This document shows, in pieces, positions 51,515 to 60,475 of a stretch of DNA of 64,000 bases. Positions within the stretch are counted from its first letter, which is position 1; each line of letters starts with the position of its first letter. The translations under genes and the position numbers were made by a program. Source of the stretch: an uncultured Bacteroidales bacterium (GTDB lineage: Bacteria; Bacteroidota; Bacteroidia; Bacteroidales; UBA932); the NCBI GenBank assembly GCA_934700615.1, contig CAKUXR010000004.1:62001-126000 (forward strand), given 5' to 3'. Below the pieces are notes generated by a model. The model was not told the DNA's origin. It was given only the letters and a program-made list of their open reading frames with translations, and ran no database searches.

Positions 51515-53695
51515 ATGAAGAAGAATCTGCTTCTGTTATCTGTGCTATCCTTAGCTACAGGTGTGCTGTTCTCATGTAAAGAAAACGAGAAAGAATCTGC
51601 GGTCCAGCTTCCTGCTCCTATCGTATTGCAGGATGAAGCCAAATCCGGAGCAACTACAGTTGCCGCCACATGGACTGAGATCCCTAATGCCATCAGTTAC
51701 AGCGTTGTATTTGATGAGGGTGAACCTATAACCATATCGTCGACCGAGATGGCTTGGCCTAATCTTGAGGAAAAATCCGAGCATCTTGTCAAGGTCAAGG
51801 CGCTGTCAGGTAACAAAAGCAAGTATTCTGATTCCAATTGGAGCGAGGTCGTCGTGCTGAAGACCATCGGCACCAGCAAGCCTTCAGGGGAAGCATATAC
51901 GATATCATTCAGCAACATTGACTTTTACAAGGCTGATGCCCATATCGAGTCCCACCTCGGAAAGGATTATTTCTTCGAGGTGACTCCGAAGGCATTGTTC
52001 GACAGGGACTACGATGGGGAATTCGACAATTTCGCTGCTGACTATGTGGCTCAGATCAAGCAGCTTGCCGAAATAAGCGAAAAGACATTCGGTGACATGT
52101 GGATTGCTTTCAAATATGACGGAAGCAAGAATAATGACTTCACCATCAGCTCATTGGCTCCGGAGACAGAGTATATCGGCATCGCATTCGGCGTTGACAT
52201 CGACGGAAACATCACTACGCCATGCTCGTATGAGACCTTTACCACGACCAAGGACCCGGGTTATGCCGAATCAGAGATGAAGTTCGACATCGGTGTTGAA
52301 TTCCTGAAAGAGACCACCGTGAAGGTGAGCGTAACTCCTACTGTCAACGATGAATACTACTTCTATGCGGCCATCAACAAGGAGCAGCTTCCGGGCAATA
52401 CCGACGAGGATATCATCAATTATTATCTGAGGGTGTTCGCCCAGTATCTTGAGGGTGAGACCTTCGAGTCATTTGCCAAAGCCAACCTCACCAAGGGTGC
52501 CGATTCATATACATATTCAGGACTTCCTGACAATGCTGAGTATGTGGTAGTTGCATTCGGCGTCACATATCACGGAGAAATGTGCGTAGCCACTACCGGA
52601 CTGACGAAGAAGGAGTTCCATACCGGAGAAATTTCTACCAATCCGGAGGAAAGGGAGATCGAACTTTCGATCAACAAACTTACTTCCACCAATATAGAGG
52701 CTACCATCATCCCTTCCGACAAAAACAAGTCATATCTGTACGATTTCGTGACATTTGATAGGTTCAAAGGACTTACAGATGAGGAAATCATGGATAAGGT
52801 CATTGCGGAAAGAGGCGGATATGTGTGGATGACCGCCACCAAACAAAATACGACTTACAGGAATGTCAATGACCTTAAAGCCGGCACAGAGTACATCCTG
52901 TACGCGTTCTACATTGATGAGGTTCCTGATAATGAGGCTGCTGCCAAGGCTTCGGGAAAACTGTTCAAGACGATTATTGTCCCTCCTGCCGAGGGCGGTA
53001 CCGAGCCTGAAAAACCATCATTGACTTTCTCCATTTCTCCGGATGAGGTCACTGCGACCTCCATCAAGGCGACCGTAACCCCTTCAGATGCTTCTGCCAA
53101 GTACCTGAGTGTGCTTGTGGAGGCTTCCAAATATGAAGGAAAGAGCGACGAGGAAATCATGAAAGGTGTCATTTCCGACTATGGCTATGATATTTACGGC
53201 GCAGAAAAGACCGGTACGACGACATTGGCATCAAGCAAATGCAAGCCTGAAACAGAGTACCTTGCATTGGCTTTCGGCGTGGATGACTCGTATAATGCCA
53301 ACAGCAGTCTTACCAAGAGGACTATCGAGACGAAGTCTGACGGCACGAATCCGCCTTCTGAAGAAAAGACCATTTCTATCAATGTCAAAGAATGTACTTC
53401 AAATACCATCGTGGCTGATTTCAATCCGTCAGATGCAGGAATGTATTATGTGCCGATGCTGTTCAAGGCTGCCGATATCGCAGAACTGAAAGATTCTGAA
53501 GTAATCTCCAAGATAATGGATGAGAACGAGTCGAACTGGTATGGCCTCGGCGTGTCCGGCAAACATACCATGACGCGCTCCAGCTGTACTCCAAATACAG
53601 AATATGTGTTGGTTGCAGTCGGACTAAAAGACCAGTTTGATAAAGTAGCTGCCACCGGCCTGTTCAGACAGGAAGTGAAGACAAAAGCCGAATAA
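51515..53695 (+). CDS. Large modular lipoprotein with FN3-like repeats
   Basis: The 726-residue protein has a lipoprotein signal (LSLATGVLFSCKEN). An FN3-like domain (residues 28-115) is followed by five repeats of about 110 residues, starting near 130, 245, 375, 490 and 610. Each has an SIxxxxVTPSDxxxxY strand pattern, a central segment with DEEIM (TDEEIMDKVIAERGG, SDEEIMKGVISDYG) and the marker TEYxxxAFGxxxxG. It is a paralogue of the lipoprotein at 25451-27025. Probably surface-exposed binding or scaffold protein; no enzyme motif is visible. It stands alone before the ribosomal genes. Confidence 0.65.
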   Translation: MKKNLLLLSVLSLATGVLFSCKENEKESAVQLPAPIVLQDEAKSGATTVAATWTEIPNAISYSVVFDEGEPITISSTEMAWPNLEEKSEHLVKVKALSGNKSKYSDSNWSEVVVLKTIGTSKPSGEAYTISFSNIDFYKADAHIESHLGKDYFFEVTPKALFDRDYDGEFDNFAADYVAQIKQLAEISEKTFGDMWIAFKYDGSKNNDFTISSLAPETEYIGIAFGVDIDGNITTPCSYETFTTTKDPGYAESEMKFDIGVEFLKETTVKVSVTPTVNDEYYFYAAINKEQLPGNTDEDIINYYLRVFAQYLEGETFESFAKANLTKGADSYTYSGLPDNAEYVVVAFGVTYHGEMCVATTGLTKKEFHTGEISTNPEEREIELSINKLTSTNIEATIIPSDKNKSYLYDFVTFDRFKGLTDEEIMDKVIAERGGYVWMTATKQNTTYRNVNDLKAGTEYILYAFYIDEVPDNEAAAKASGKLFKTIIVPPAEGGTEPEKPSLTFSISPDEVTATSIKATVTPSDASAKYLSVLVEASKYEGKSDEEIMKGVISDYGYDIYGAEKTGTTTLASSKCKPETEYLALAFGVDDSYNANSSLTKRTIETKSDGTNPPSEEKTISINVKECTSNTIVADFNPSDAGMYYVPMLFKAADIAELKDSEVISKIMDENESNWYGLGVSGKHTMTRSSCTPNTEYVLVAVGLKDQFDKVAATGLFRQEVKTKAE

Positions 53696-53720
53696 GACAT
53701 TGACAATAAATTTTTGAATT

Positions 53721-53752
53721 CCGCCGCGGGGGACGAGCCTCTGCGGCGGTTT
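53721..53752 (+). terminator. Terminator after the modular lipoprotein gene
   Basis: Perfect 7-bp stem CCGCCGC/GCGGCGG followed by a short T-rich tail. A second palindrome GGCCGAAGCCTCCGGCC lies near 53772. Confidence 0.65.
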
Positions 53753-53850
53753 CGTCAATACCGGGGTCCGGCCGAAGCCTCCGGCCATTGTCAATGCTGC
53801 AAAACGCTGGCTGTGTCTGCGTTACGGGAACTACAAAAAACAAGTATTTT

Positions 53851-53881
53851 ATTGTCAATTAAAAAATTATGTGTAAATTTG
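53851..53881 (+). promoter_or_regulatory. Promoter of the rpsL-rpsG-fusA-rpsJ operon
   Basis: ATTG at 53851-53854, 19-bp spacer, TAAATTTG at 53874-53881. The start codon of rpsL is 51 bp downstream, with a small CCCCAAAAATATGGGG hairpin in the leader. Confidence 0.65.
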
Positions 53882-53932
53882 TAGCCCCAAAAATATGGGG
53901 AAGTAACATAAATTAAAGATTTACAATCATTT

Positions 53933-54316
53933 ATGCCAACAATTCAACAATTAGTTCGCAAAGGACGCGAGGTTATTGCTGTGAAGAGCAAGTCTCGTGC
54001 GTTGGATGCGTGCCCTCAGAAGAGAGGCGTTTGCGTGCGTGTTTATACAACCACGCCTAAGAAACCTAACTCAGCAATGCGTAAGGTTGCCCGTGTACGT
54101 CTCACTAACACAAAAGAGGTTAACGCATACATCCCAGGCGAGGGTCACAACCTCCAGGAGCACTCAATCGTGCTCGTAAGAGGCGGTCGTGTAAAGGACC
54201 TTCCTGGTGTTCGTTACCACATCCTTAGAGGAGCTTTGGATACCGCTGGCGTAGAAGGCAGGACACAGTCCCGCTCACTCTACGGAGCCAAGAGACCAAA
54301 GAAATCTAAGAAGTAA
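53933..54316 (+). CDS. rpsL: 30S ribosomal protein S12
   Basis: The 127-residue decoding-centre protein is fully conserved: PTIQQLVRKGRE start, TTPKKPNSAMRKVARVRLTN with the Lys linked to streptomycin sensitivity, and PGVRYHILRGALDTAGV. First gene of the str operon; rpsG follows after 36 bp. Confidence 0.98.
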   Translation: MPTIQQLVRKGREVIAVKSKSRALDACPQKRGVCVRVYTTTPKKPNSAMRKVARVRLTNTKEVNAYIPGEGHNLQEHSIVLVRGGRVKDLPGVRYHILRGALDTAGVEGRTQSRSLYGAKRPKKSKK

Positions 54317-54352
54317 TTTTTTTACCAATTTTCACTTTAATTTTTCACAAAA

Positions 54353-54829
54353 ATGAGAAAATCGAAGCCTAGAAAGAGGATTCTACTTCCTGATCCTAAG
54401 TTTCACGATGCTAATGTAACACGCTTCGTGAATAATCTTATGTTGCAGGGGAAGAAGAGTATCGCGTATTCTATTTTTTACGATGCCATCGACATGGTAG
54501 GCGAGAAGATGAAAGATTCTGACAAGGCTCCTCTAGATATCTGGAGGAAAGCTCTCGAAAACGTAACCCCGCAGGTTGAGGTTAAGAGCCGCAGGGTCGG
54601 TGGAGCTAACTTCCAGGTGCCAACAGAGTTGAGACCGGAGAGAAAGATTTCACTTTCGATGAAGAACCTGATACTTTTTGCACGTAAGCGTTCCGGCCAC
54701 TCTATGGCAGAAAAACTCTGTGCAGAGATTGTTGCTGCATACAACAACGAAGGTGGCGCATACAAGAGAAAAGAAGATATGCACAAAATGGCAGAGGCCA
54801 ACAAGGCATTTGCTCACTTCCGTTTCTAA
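54353..54829 (+). CDS. rpsG: 30S ribosomal protein S7
   Basis: The 158-residue primary 16S rRNA-binding protein organises the 30S head. It shows the typical start MRKSKPRKRILLPDPKF, the ALENVTPQVEVKSRRVGGA loop and the C-terminal KAFAHFRF. Normal length. fusA starts 12 bp downstream. Confidence 0.98.
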   Translation: MRKSKPRKRILLPDPKFHDANVTRFVNNLMLQGKKSIAYSIFYDAIDMVGEKMKDSDKAPLDIWRKALENVTPQVEVKSRRVGGANFQVPTELRPERKISLSMKNLILFARKRSGHSMAEKLCAEIVAAYNNEGGAYKRKEDMHKMAEANKAFAHFRF

Positions 54830-54841
54830 TTCCCGCAGACA

Positions 54842-56962
54842 ATGGCAAAAAGAGATCTTAAATTCACCAGAAACATCGGTATCATGGCTCACATTGATGC
54901 CGGTAAGACGACCACTTCAGAGCGTATTCTTTTCTATACAGGAAAGACTCACAAAATCGGTGAGGTACACGATGGTGGTGCTACTATGGACTGGATGGTT
55001 CAGGAGCAGGAGCGTGGTATTACCATTACCTCTGCTGCAACCACAGCTTTCTGGCATTATGACGGGAATGTTTACCAGCTGAACCTTATCGATACCCCGG
55101 GCCACGTGGATTTCACCGTTGAGGTGGAGCGTTCACTCCGTGTGCTCGACGGAACTATTGCAACTTTCGATGCAGTAGGTAAGGTACAGCCACAGTCAGA
55201 GACTGTATGGCGTCAGGCAGACAAATTCGGTGTTCCGAAGATTGCCTATGTCAACAAAATGGACCGTGTAGGCGCCGACTTCCTCGGTTGCGTACAGGAT
55301 ATCAAGGACAAACTCGGTGCTACAGCAGTTCCGATTTCCCTTCCTATCGGTTCAGAAGACAAATTCACAGGTATCGTTGACCTTATCGACAGAAAGGCCA
55401 TTGAGTACGAGGCAGACAACACCAAGCTCGTAAACTATCACGAGATTCCTATCCCTGAGGATATGAAGGGTGACGTAGAGCTTTGGAGAGACAGACTCGT
55501 AGAGGCTGCTGCAGAGTGCGATGATACTCTTATGGAGAAATATTTCGAAGATCCTGAGTCAGTTACCAAGGAAGAGATTATCGCAGCTATCCGTAAGGGT
55601 ACTATCGCGATGAAGATTGTTCCTGCTACCTGCGGTTCTTCATACAAGGATAAGGGCGTTCAGTTCCTTCTTGATGCCGTTATCCGTTATCTGCCTTCAC
55701 CTATCGACATCGGTGCTGTCAAGGGAACAGATCCTAAGACAGGCGAAGAAGTCAAGGTTGAACCAGATGCAAGCAAGCCGTTCGCAGGTCTTGTATTCAA
55801 GATTGCAACTGACCCGTTTGTAGGTCGTCTTGCATATATCAGAGCTTATCAGGGACACCTCGATGCAGGTTCATACGTGCTCAATACACGTACCGGCAAG
55901 AAGGAGAGAGTTGCCCGTCTCTATCAGATGCACTCAAACCACCAGAACCCTATCGAATTCGTAGAGGCAGGTGACATCTGTGCAGCTGTAGGTTTCAAGG
56001 ATCTCCGTACAGGTGATACCATCTGCGCTGAGGATCATCCGGTAGTACTTGAGGCAATGGAATTCCCGGATCCTGTTATCGGTATCGCAGTTGAGCCTAA
56101 GACTCAGTCTGACCTCGAGAAACTTGGAGTTGCTCTCGGAAAACTTGCTGAGGAGGACCCTACCTTCACAGTCAAGTCAGATCATGAGACTGGCCAGACC
56201 GTCATCAGCGGTATGGGTGAGCTCCACCTCGATATCATCGTTGACCGTCTCCGCCGTGAGTTCGGTGTAGAGATTAACCAGGGTGCGCCTCAGGTTAACT
56301 ACAAGGAGGCTATCACCTCTACAGTTCAGCATCGTGAGCTCTTCAAGAAGCAGACTGGTGGTCGTGGTAAGTTCGCAGATATCATCGTTGAAGTCGGCCC
56401 TGCAGACGAAGGAGTTACCGGACTTCAGTTCGATAACCAGGTTAAGGGCGGTAACATCCCTAAGGAGTTCGTTCCATGTGTGCAGAAGGGCTTCGAGTCA
56501 GCTATGGCAAACGGTTGCCTTGCAGGCTATGAGGTTCAGTCACTCAAGGTTACCCTCCTCGACGGTTCTTACCATCCGGTCGATTCAGACCAGCTCTCAT
56601 TCGAGATCTGCGCCCGCAATGCCTTCCGTCATGCTTGCCCTAAAGCACATCCGGTTCTCCTCGAGCCTATCATGAATCTTGAGGTTGTTACTCCGGAAGA
56701 GTACATGGGTGATATCGTCGGCGACCTTAACCGTCGTAGAGGTCAGATCAATGCTATGGATTCTACCGCTAACGGCGCAAGAATCATCAAGGCATTCGTT
56801 CCGCTCTCTGAGCAGTTCGGTTATGTGACAGTTCTCCGTACCCTTTCTTCAGGCCGTGCTACCAGCACAATGTCCTTCGACCACTATGCAGAAGTTCCTG
56901 CTAACCTGGCTAAGGAGGTTATCGAGAAGAGCGGTTACAAGTCAACTGATGACGACGAATAA
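54842..56962 (+). CDS. fusA: Elongation factor G
   Basis: The 706-residue translocase GTPase has G1 AHIDAGKTTTSERIL near residue 17, a G2/switch region GGATMDWMVQEQERGITI, G3 DTPGHVDF near 83 and G4 NKMD near 138, followed by domains II-V ending in a Tyr/Lys-rich tail. It acts on the ribosome. Sequence is that of the canonical bacterial EF-G and it is in the standard str operon position. Confidence 0.98.
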   Translation: MAKRDLKFTRNIGIMAHIDAGKTTTSERILFYTGKTHKIGEVHDGGATMDWMVQEQERGITITSAATTAFWHYDGNVYQLNLIDTPGHVDFTVEVERSLRVLDGTIATFDAVGKVQPQSETVWRQADKFGVPKIAYVNKMDRVGADFLGCVQDIKDKLGATAVPISLPIGSEDKFTGIVDLIDRKAIEYEADNTKLVNYHEIPIPEDMKGDVELWRDRLVEAAAECDDTLMEKYFEDPESVTKEEIIAAIRKGTIAMKIVPATCGSSYKDKGVQFLLDAVIRYLPSPIDIGAVKGTDPKTGEEVKVEPDASKPFAGLVFKIATDPFVGRLAYIRAYQGHLDAGSYVLNTRTGKKERVARLYQMHSNHQNPIEFVEAGDICAAVGFKDLRTGDTICAEDHPVVLEAMEFPDPVIGIAVEPKTQSDLEKLGVALGKLAEEDPTFTVKSDHETGQTVISGMGELHLDIIVDRLRREFGVEINQGAPQVNYKEAITSTVQHRELFKKQTGGRGKFADIIVEVGPADEGVTGLQFDNQVKGGNIPKEFVPCVQKGFESAMANGCLAGYEVQSLKVTLLDGSYHPVDSDQLSFEICARNAFRHACPKAHPVLLEPIMNLEVVTPEEYMGDIVGDLNRRRGQINAMDSTANGARIIKAFVPLSEQFGYVTVLRTLSSGRATSTMSFDHYAEVPANLAKEVIEKSGYKSTDDDE

Positions 56963-56991
56963 TTATTAACGGAAAAACAGTATTGACAGAT

Positions 56992-57297
56992 ATGGGTCAG
57001 AAAATCAGAATAAAGCTCAAATCATTCGATCACATGCTGCTTGACAAGTCAGCAAAGAAGATCGCTGAAACAGTGACTTCTACTGGTGCAAAGGTATGCG
57101 GACCTATTCCACTTCCTACAAGCACAAAGATTTTCACTGTGAACCGCTCGACCTTCGTTAACAAGAAGTCTCGCGAGCAGTTCGAACTCAACTCTTACTG
57201 CAGACTCCTCGATATCGATGAGTCAAACGCAAAGACAGTCGATGCGCTTATGAAGCTCGAGTTGCCTTCAGGAGTTGAAGTCGAAATCAAAGTCTGA
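56992..57297 (+). CDS. rpsJ: 30S ribosomal protein S10
   Basis: 101 residues from ATG 56992 (MGQKIRIKLKSFDHMLLD); the in-frame TTG at 56983 is not needed. Signatures: GPIPLPTSTKIFTVNRSTFV and LMKLELPSGVEVEIKV. In Bacteroidales rpsJ normally continues into rplC-rplD-rplW-rplB and the rest of the S10 operon. Here it is the last gene: 95 bp further on a tRNA gene begins. Confidence 0.97.
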   Translation: MGQKIRIKLKSFDHMLLDKSAKKIAETVTSTGAKVCGPIPLPTSTKIFTVNRSTFVNKKSREQFELNSYCRLLDIDESNAKTVDALMKLELPSGVEVEIKV

Positions 57298-57327
57298 TAG
57301 AAATCAGCATCCTTGAATGCTGAATTA

Positions 57328-57358
57328 TTTCAGAACTCAAGGAAAAATACTATATTTG
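57328..57358 (+). promoter_or_regulatory. Promoter of tRNA-Met
   Basis: TTTC at 57328-57331, 19-bp spacer, perfect -7 box TATATTTG at 57351-57358. The tRNA starts 34 bp downstream. Confidence 0.65.
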
Positions 57359-57392
57359 CAAGACTGGTTCTTGTAGCCGGTTTTGCAATCTT

Positions 57393-57467
57393 GGCCTCAT
57401 AGCTCAGTTGGTTAGTAGCATCTGACTCATAATCAGAGGGTCACAGGTTCAAGCCCTGTTGAGGCCA
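57393..57467 (+). tRNA. tRNA with CAU anticodon (elongator Met most likely)
   Basis: Acceptor stem GGCCTCA/TGAGGCC is perfect, discriminator A at 57467. The anticodon loop CTCATAA within TCTGA/TCAGA gives CAT at 57428-57430. The T-arm ACAGGTTCAAGCCCTGT is intact. The D-arm (GCTCAGTTGGTTAGTAGC) has one base more than the usual TTAGAGC form. The general sequence suits elongator tRNA-Met; a lysidine-modified tRNA-Ile2 shares the same anticodon and cannot be excluded. CCA is not encoded. Confidence 0.85.
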
Positions 57468-57475
57468 CGTCAAGA

Positions 57476-57507
57476 AGGACACTTACAGAAATGTAGGTGT
57501 CTTTTTT
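57476..57507 (+). terminator. Terminator after tRNA-Met
   Basis: Stem GGACACTTACA/TGTAGGTGTC with wobble pairs, GAAA loop and T run. Confidence 0.8.
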
Positions 57508-57651
57508 GTTGTCTGTATCCTTTTAATATCCTTTTTTATTACTATATTTGGCAAATATTGGGCAATCTGTTGTCCAGCCACGTGACATTACTAAAATTTT
57601 CACTATTTTTTTGCAAAACGAAAAGAAACGAAAAATTAACTTTCATATATT

Positions 57652-58491
57652 ATGGCAAATATTGAAGAATTGAAAAGAATCGCATCTCAGGTAAGACGTG
57701 ACATTATCAGAATGGTCACAGATGCACAGTCTGGTCACCCGGGCGGCTCACTGAGTAGTGCGGACATTCTGACTGCTCTTTATTTCAACGAAATGAAGAT
57801 AGACCCGTCAAATTGGTCACGTGAGTCCAAGGGAGAGGACGTTTTCGTCCTTTCAGCCGGTCACATCACCCCGGTTTATTACTCACTTCTTTCCAGAAGA
57901 GGATACTTCCCTGTATCTGAGTTGGCTACATTCCGCAAATTCGGAACACGTCTTCAGGGACATCCTTGCGTCGAGAAGGGACTTCCTGGAATTACCCAGG
58001 CTTCAGGTTCATTGGGTCAGGGCCTTTCTGCAGCAGCAGGAGTTGCTCTCGGCAAGAAACTTGACGGAGACGACAGGTATGTCTATGTTCTCTGCGGTGA
58101 CGGTGAAACCGAGGAGGGACAGATCTGGGAGGCTGCAATGTTTGCTGCCCATCAGAATCTCGACCATCTTATCGCGATGACAGACTGGAACGGCCAGCAG
58201 ATCGACGGTACTGTAGATGCAGTTGCAGGTGAGGGTGACCTCGAGTCCAAGTGGAAATCATTCGGATGGAATGTTATCGTTGCTGACGGACACGATTTCG
58301 AGTCTATTCTTGCGGCATTTGCCAAAGCTAAAGAAAGTACAGGAGCCCCTGTCATGATTCTTTTCAAGACAGATATGGGACATGGTGTGGATTTCATGTC
58401 AGGAACATGCAAATGGCATGGCAAGGCACCATCTCAGGAGCAGTGCACAGAGGCTCTTGCTCAGTTGGAAGAAACATTGGGAGACTATTAA
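57652..58491 (+). CDS. Transketolase, N-terminal subunit
   Basis: The 279-residue TPP-binding half of a split transketolase transfers two-carbon units in the pentose phosphate pathway. Motifs: GHPGGSLSSADILTALYF near residue 28, the TPP/Mg motif CGDGETEEGQ to DWNGQQIDG near 145-180, and HGVDFMSG near 245. The partner subunit starts 12 bp downstream. A TATATTTG box at 57543-57550 is a possible promoter 100 bp upstream. Confidence 0.94.
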   Translation: MANIEELKRIASQVRRDIIRMVTDAQSGHPGGSLSSADILTALYFNEMKIDPSNWSRESKGEDVFVLSAGHITPVYYSLLSRRGYFPVSELATFRKFGTRLQGHPCVEKGLPGITQASGSLGQGLSAAAGVALGKKLDGDDRYVYVLCGDGETEEGQIWEAAMFAAHQNLDHLIAMTDWNGQQIDGTVDAVAGEGDLESKWKSFGWNVIVADGHDFESILAAFAKAKESTGAPVMILFKTDMGHGVDFMSGTCKWHGKAPSQEQCTEALAQLEETLGDY

Positions 58492-58503
58492 TACAGAAAT
58501 ATC

Positions 58504-59457
58504 ATGACAAAATATACAGATACAGGTAAGAAAGATACCAGAAGCGGTTTCGGTGCCGGATTGTATGAGGCTGGAAAGGCTGATTCGAGAGTAGTTGCAC
58601 TTACCGCAGACCTGAAAGGCTCCCTCAAGATGGATGCTTTCGCCAATGAATTCCCTGAAAGGTTCATCCAGTGCGGTATCGCAGAGTCCAATATGATCGG
58701 TGCTGCCGCCGGTCTCGCAATCACCGGAAAGATTCCTTTCGCGGGTTCTTTCGCAGAGTTCGTGACGGGCCGTGTCTATGACCAGATCCGTCAGGAAGTC
58801 GCTTACGGACAGACCAATGTCAAGATTGCCGCTTCCCATGCCGGAATTACTCTCGGTGAGGATGGCGCGACACACCAGACGATGGAAGACATCGCTCTCA
58901 TGAGAGCTCTTCCGGGAATGGTTGTCATCAATCCTTGCGACTATAACCAGACAAAGGCTGCCACAATCGCCGCCGCCATGTACAACGGTCCGGTTTACCT
59001 CCGTTTCGGACGTCCTTCAGTGCCTAATTTCACACCTGAGGATCAGGAGTTTGAAATCGGCAAGGCTTATGTTCTCAATGAGGGTAAGGATGTTACAATC
59101 ATCGCTACAGGCCACCTCGTATGGGAGGCCCTCAAGGCTGCCGAGACACTCGAAAGCGAGGGAATCTGCGCTGAAGTCATTGACATAGCTACAATCAAAC
59201 CTCTCGACGAGGCTGCGGTTGTCGCATCTGCGCTCAAGACAAAGGCTGTAGTCGTTGCTGAGGAGCATAATATGGCCGGCGGTCTCGGTGAACTTATCGC
59301 CGGTGTGCTCGCGGAAAAGTCGCCTGTTCCGATTGAATATGTCAATGGTCGTGACCAGTTCGGCCAGTCCGGAAAGCCTGCTGAACTCATGACAGCTTAT
59401 GGTCTCGATGCCGCCCACATTGCTGAGGCTGCAAAGAAGGCCATGAACCGCAAATAA
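58504..59457 (+). CDS. Transketolase, C-terminal subunit
   Basis: The 317-residue second half has the pyrimidine-binding domain (RFIQCGIAESNMIGAAAGLA, with the catalytic Glu of TPP activation) and the C-terminal transketolase domain (DVTIIATGHLVWEALKAAET, VVVAEEHNMAGGLGELIAG). Pairs with the upstream subunit to form the heterotetramer. A sigma-factor gene starts 5 bp after its stop. Confidence 0.94.
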   Translation: MTKYTDTGKKDTRSGFGAGLYEAGKADSRVVALTADLKGSLKMDAFANEFPERFIQCGIAESNMIGAAAGLAITGKIPFAGSFAEFVTGRVYDQIRQEVAYGQTNVKIAASHAGITLGEDGATHQTMEDIALMRALPGMVVINPCDYNQTKAATIAAAMYNGPVYLRFGRPSVPNFTPEDQEFEIGKAYVLNEGKDVTIIATGHLVWEALKAAETLESEGICAEVIDIATIKPLDEAAVVASALKTKAVVVAEEHNMAGGLGELIAGVLAEKSPVPIEYVNGRDQFGQSGKPAELMTAYGLDAAHIAEAAKKAMNRK

Positions 59458-59462
59458 GATTG

Positions 59463-60005
59463 ATGAGTGACGAGGAAATCATCCGTCTCTACCGCAGCGG
59501 AGAGCATGAAAGGGCATTCTCTGAGATAGCCGCAGCATATGGCGAAAGGTTATACTGGCATGTCCGCCGGTTCGTGTGCTGTCATGAAGACGCTGATGAC
59601 CTCGTACAGGAAATATTCATAAAGATTTGGGCTGCACTTCCTTCCTTCCGGGAGGAGGCGCAGCTTTTTACTTGGATTTACCGCATTGCGACGAATGAGG
59701 CGCTTAACTTCCTGCGCAAACAGAAAGTAAGGGCAGCATTGACCTTCCGCAGCATTGACGCGGAAATGGAGCGCCGCATCGACGATGATCCTTATTTCAA
59801 TGGCAGCGAGGCCCAGCGCGTGCTGATGAAGGCCTTGCAGAAGCTTCCGGAGAAGCAGAAGACGGTTTTCTCGCTCCGGTATTTCGATGATATGAAGTAT
59901 GAGGATATCTCAGAAATAACCGGCACTTCGGTAGGTGCTCTCAAGGCGTCATATCATATTGCGTATGAGAAGATAAAAAGTGAATTGAAGGATTTGACTT
60001 TTTAA
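59463..60005 (+). CDS. ECF RNA polymerase sigma factor
   Basis: About 180 residues from ATG 59463. Region 2: DADDLVQEIFIKIWAALPSF and FTWIYRIATNEALNFLRKQK; region 4: LPEKQKTVFSLRYFDDMKYE followed by the helix-turn-helix ISEITGTSVGALKASYHIAY. Unlike the sigma at 36981-37526 it has no FecR partner. It is followed by a small membrane protein and a Spy-like protein, a common Bacteroidota triad probably answering envelope stress. Confidence 0.92.
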   Translation: MSDEEIIRLYRSGEHERAFSEIAAAYGERLYWHVRRFVCCHEDADDLVQEIFIKIWAALPSFREEAQLFTWIYRIATNEALNFLRKQKVRAALTFRSIDAEMERRIDDDPYFNGSEAQRVLMKALQKLPEKQKTVFSLRYFDDMKYEDISEITGTSVGALKASYHIAYEKIKSELKDLTF

Positions 60006-60055
60006 TCTGCCGCGTGTCTAAACGAATGGTATGGAAAAGAATAGGACTTTAGCTT

Positions 60056-60460
60056 ATGGGAACTGATATGAATTTTGGAAACAAGATGCCTTACAATGTC
60101 CCTGAAGGTTATTTTGAGGGGCTCAGGGCGAAGATTGCCGAAATTCCGGACAGGGAGCCGGAGGTGACGGTGATGTCCCGTGTGAGGCCTTATATTGCCC
60201 TTGCCGCAGCCTTTGTCTCTATCGTGGTGGGCGGAACGGCCGTTCTTAAGATCACCTCGGGCGTGTCCGAAGTCGAAGAGATGTCCGCCCTTGACAAAAT
60301 GCAGATGGCAGATATCGTCCCTGTCACCGACCCGTACAGCATTTATTGCGGGCTTCAGGAAGAAGGCATCACTCATGATGACATTACGGCATATCTCATA
60401 GATTCAGGCACAACTCTGGATCATATCGAATATTATGATGCCGGACATGAAAACCAATGA
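60056..60460 (+). CDS. Small single-pass membrane protein, likely anti-sigma
   Basis: 134 residues (start at 60056, or at 60068 giving MNFGNKMPYNVPEGYF). The N-terminal cytoplasmic part holds the MPYxVPExYFExL motif seen in proteins encoded beside such sigma factors. One transmembrane helix (YIALAAAFVSIVVGGTAVL, residues 46-65), then an acidic periplasmic end. Size, topology and position suggest an anti-sigma factor of a non-FecR kind; this is inferred. Confidence 0.6.
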   Translation: MGTDMNFGNKMPYNVPEGYFEGLRAKIAEIPDREPEVTVMSRVRPYIALAAAFVSIVVGGTAVLKITSGVSEVEEMSALDKMQMADIVPVTDPYSIYCGLQEEGITHDDITAYLIDSGTTLDHIEYYDAGHENQ

Positions 60461-60475
60461 TAAATTACAATTGTT

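Noticed and set aside
57393..57467. tRNA-Ile2 (lysidine-modified CAU) as identity
   Set aside because: The overall sequence seems closer to elongator tRNA-Met, but the anticodon alone cannot decide; kept as an alternative.
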